NCBI GenBank assembly: GCA_902515745.1
Contig: CABXWB010000002.1
Coordinates: forward strand, 132,515 to 196,514
Length of the DNA stretch: 64,000 bases
Reading direction: 5' to 3'
Origin: an uncultured Alphaproteobacteria bacterium
GTDB taxonomy: Bacteria; Pseudomonadota; Alphaproteobacteria; HIMB59; GCA-002718135
Shown here: one piece after another, positions 61,820 through 64,000 of the stretch
Position numbering within the stretch: the stretch's first letter is position 1
Layout: each line of letters begins with the position of its first letter
The notes under the pieces: generated by a model
Told to the model about the DNA's origin: nothing
Database searches by the model: none
Seen by the model: only the letters and a program-made list of their open reading frames with translations
Position numbers and translations under genes: made by a program

Positions 61820-62889
61820 CAATACCCCTTCATAATACTATAATCAAAAGTAATTGTAAGATTTTTCCATAGATTATATTTATCTTTTGGAAGTTTTAAC
61901 GGAGTACATTCTGGGTTTAAGAGAGTTCTCATTGCGCTATCAGTAATTGGTCCATAAAAGGGATTAGTTTTAGATATATTTGTGTCAACAATGCGGATAC
62001 TATTTGGTGAAACCTTCATATTTTGCAATACTTTTGCTGAAATTGTTACTTTATCTCCTCTTTGTATAACTGCACCAGCTGGAGCATTCCAACAAGAAGA
62101 TAATTGCTGCCTCAACATGTCTATTTCAGATATTGATAGCATTACATTGTCATCAGTATCATCTGTACTTTTATTATCAACTTCTTCAACCTCTTCCTTA
62201 ACCTCATTTTGAACCATATTTGTTTTTTCATTTCTTAAATCTTTAAGCATTGATGCTATGCTAAAATCTTTTTTAGGTTTCGGCTTTGGTTTAGATACGG
62301 CTTTATCACTTTCCAACTTTGGTTTATCCTTTATGTTTGTTTCAACATCTAAATCTGATTTAACATTTTGATTATTTATATTTTTTGGCTTTGGTTTGAG
62401 TTTTGGTTTAATTATATCAGTTTTAATTGTTTCTATTTTTTTCTTAACCTCCAAAATTTCCTTTTCTTTGATAACTACTTTTTTTGTTTCCTTAACTTCT
62501 AAATTTGGAGTTTGTTTCATTTCCAAAACTGGTTGATTTGGATTAGTTTTTTCTTCAATTTCATTTTTATTTATTTCAACATTTTTTTTTACTTCTAATT
62601 GATCTGATGAATTAAATTTTTTTTGCTTAGTAATTGTTTCACTATTTTTATTTTCTGGTTTTTCAGTATCAGATTTTTTCAAATTTGTATTTTCATCAAC
62701 ATTAAGTATTTCAATAGGTATGACGGTTGGAACATAAATTTCTTTTTGAGAAAAAAAATTTGGCAAACCAACCATAAATAAGAGGATAATTAAATGTATT
62801 AGTGTTGAAAAAATAACTCCAGATATTTTAGGGTTTAAGTTTTCAAAAAAATTTATTATTTTTAAACTATTATAGCCTATGCGATCCAT
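61819..62889 (-). CDS. tolA: Tol-Pal system protein TolA
   Basis: TolA spans the periplasm from an N-terminal membrane anchor (about 20-45) to a C-terminal domain that contacts TolB and Pal. The middle (about 60-230) is a lysine/glutamate-rich stretch with repeats of KPKPKP type. The C-terminal domain has MLRQQLSSCWNAPAGA and NPECTPLKLP, with a probable disulfide pair of cysteines. Length of 356 aa is in range. It abuts tolR. Confidence 0.93.
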   Translation of the reverse strand: MDRIGYNSLKIINFFENLNPKISGVIFSTLIHLIILLFMVGLPNFFSQKEIYVPTVIPIEILNVDENTNLKKSDTEKPENKNSETITKQKKFNSSDQLEVKKNVEINKNEIEEKTNPNQPVLEMKQTPNLEVKETKKVVIKEKEILEVKKKIETIKTDIIKPKLKPKPKNINNQNVKSDLDVETNIKDKPKLESDKAVSKPKPKPKKDFSIASMLKDLRNEKTNMVQNEVKEEVEEVDNKSTDDTDDNVMLSISEIDMLRQQLSSCWNAPAGAVIQRGDKVTISAKVLQNMKVSPNSIRIVDTNISKTNPFYGPITDSAMRTLLNPECTPLKLPKDKYNLWKNLTITFDYSIMKGY

Positions 62890-63318
62890 TTATTGCTCAA
62901 GATTTTGAGTAATTAATGCAACTTTAATATATCCTGCTGAATTTATTATGGACATAATTTCCATAATCCTTCCATAAGCAACTACTCTATCACCTCTGAT
63001 ATAGATCCTTGCTTCAGTATTTTGTTCAGTAATAGCGTTTAGTCGAGGTATCAAATTTTCTACTTCAACATTTGATTCTCCAATGTAGACTTCTCCGTCT
63101 AACTTAACGGTTATCTCAATTGGATCTTTTATATCAGTTAATGCAGTAGCTTTAACCTTTGGTAAATCAACTTTAATTCCAACAGTTAGAAGAGGTGCGG
63201 TGACCATAAAAACAATTAGTAAAACAAGCATAACATCCACAAAAGGTGTAACGTTAATTTCACTCATTTGAGTGTACCTTTGCTTTTTTCGTTTGTTTAA
63301 ATTATTTGAGGTAATCAA
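62890..63318 (-). CDS. tolR: Tol-Pal system protein TolR
   Basis: Proton-channel partner of TolQ. One membrane helix carries the key aspartate in INVTPFVDVMLVLLIVFMV (about 21-39); the periplasmic domain follows, with DKxxxYGRIMEIM-like RVVAYGRIMEIMSI. Start is a TTG at 63318, one base after tolQ; an ATG at 63267 (MSEINVTPF) is the alternative, but the basic N-terminal tail is usual in alphaproteobacteria. Length of 142 aa. Confidence 0.95.
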   Translation of the reverse strand: MITSNNLNKRKKQRYTQMSEINVTPFVDVMLVLLIVFMVTAPLLTVGIKVDLPKVKATALTDIKDPIEITVKLDGEVYIGESNVEVENLIPRLNAITEQNTEARIYIRGDRVVAYGRIMEIMSIINSAGYIKVALITQNLEQ

Positions 63319-63319
63319 T

Positions 63320-64000
63320 TTATTTTTTCTCTAATTGTCTAAAAAAAATTGTTGAGAATTCATCCATAAATGTTTCCAGAGATATAAAATATTTAGATAA
63401 GTCGTTTGAAATTTTATTGTAGGCAACTACAGCAGGTATAGCCACAAAAAGACCTAATGCAGTTGCAAAAAGGGCCTCAGCAATTCCTGGTGCAACTACT
63501 GCTAAATTTGTATTTTGAGCTATTGCAATAGATTTAAAACTATTCATTATACCCCAGACTGTTCCAAATAACCCAATAAAAGGTGCAGTTGATCCAGCGG
63601 TTGCGAGGAATGTTAAATTTCTTTCAACATTTTCACTTTCTTTATTAAAAACAACTGTCATTGATCTCATCATTCTATCTTTTAAAGAATTAATATCAGA
63701 TGTATCATTTTCAAACTGAGTTTTACTTTTTTTCCACTCTAAAATTGCAGCACAAAATAATTTTGATTTTGGATCTGTCTGATTAAAGTTTAAAGTTTCA
63801 TATAAATCTTCAAATGAATTTCCAGACCAAAAAATATCTTCAAATTCTTTTTCAAGTTTTTTTAATTGTCTAATTCTTAAAATTTTTGAAATTATTACAT
63901 TCCAAGAATAAAGAGAGGCTAGGATTAAAATTATAATTACAGATTTAACAACAAGGTCAGCTTGCATAAATAACGCAAGCATTGAAAAATCTGGAGCTTC
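63320..64000 (-). CDS. tolQ: Tol-Pal system protein TolQ (N-terminus cut by window edge)
   Basis: MotA/TolQ/ExbB family proton channel subunit with three membrane helices. The frame runs off the right edge: before the in-frame Met at 63982 it reads EAPDFS, which fits a TolQ N-terminus, so the true start lies beyond base 64000. ATAGSTAPFIGLFGTVWGIMNSF and EALFATALGLFVAIPAVVAYN are the conserved channel helices. It heads tolQRAB-pal-cpoB. Confidence 0.95.
   Translation of the reverse strand, partial: EAPDFSMLALFMQADLVVKSVIIILILASLYSWNVIISKILRIRQLKKLEKEFEDIFWSGNSFEDLYETLNFNQTDPKSKLFCAAILEWKKSKTQFENDTSDINSLKDRMMRSMTVVFNKESENVERNLTFLATAGSTAPFIGLFGTVWGIMNSFKSIAIAQNTNLAVVAPGIAEALFATALGLFVAIPAVVAYNKISNDLSKYFISLETFMDEFSTIFFRQLEKK

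Overview
The window is AT-rich chromosomal DNA, densely packed, with many 1, 4 or 8 bp gene overlaps and no gap over 300 bp without a gene or tRNA. The gene order (tRNA-Tyr, tRNA-Gly, tuf, tRNA-Trp, secE, nusG, then rif, str, S10, spc and alpha operons fused; tolQRAB-pal-cpoB; hisZ; the rpoH type; FDH with a NuoE/NuoF fusion) points to an alphaproteobacterium. The low GC, short spacers and small proteins suggest a streamlined, probably marine, lineage of the SAR11/HIMB59 kind. That placement is inference from gene order and composition, not from a tree. I see no prophage, insertion sequence, CRISPR array or rRNA gene.

Layout. 1-1.1 kb: the 5' part of mgtE (cut by the window edge) and tRNA-Leu(GAG). 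1.1-1.8 kb: lipB. 1.8-32 kb (minus strand): one gene train of about 30 kb running from tRNA-Tyr down to rluC. In transcription order it is tRNA-Tyr, tRNA-Gly, tuf, tRNA-Trp, secE, nusG, rplKA, an L10 leader, rplJL, rpoBC, rpsLG-fusA, the S10 operon, the spc operon, secY, adk, rpsM, rpsK, rpoA, rplQ, crcB, rluC. The spc segment has no rpmD (L30). 32-33 kb: rlmB and tRNA-Thr.

33-41.7 kb is a compact formate dehydrogenase module. It holds a small lipoprotein, fdhA, fdhB (a NuoE-NuoF fusion), a TusA-like protein, moeA, mobB, an ABC permease of the tungstate/molybdate type without visible partners, fdhD and mobA. The gene set covers metal uptake, nucleotide attachment to the pterin cofactor, sulfuration and the enzyme itself. 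41.7-45.4 kb is a putative sulfur-oxyanion export module: a YeiH-family protein, a TauE-family protein, an unrecognised small membrane protein, a TIGR02186-like protein and a universal stress protein. The last four overlap by 4-8 bp.

45.4-52.2 kb carries housekeeping genes in mixed orientation: pyrE, an HxGH nucleotidyltransferase of unknown substrate, pdxH, fabI, aroC, tlyA, xseB, a small membrane protein, rluD and rpoH. 52.2-64 kb (minus strand) runs tolQ (cut by the edge), tolR, tolA, tolB, pal, cpoB, tilS, ftsH, glmM, hisZ, purA. It links envelope maintenance with tRNA modification, proteolysis, cell-wall precursor and purine synthesis.

The best places to look for something new are the sulfur-export/USP cluster with its unknown membrane protein, the minimal FDH/molybdenum-or-tungsten module, and the tandem hairpins between the L10 leader and rplJ. 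I found no clearly new defence or mobile system.
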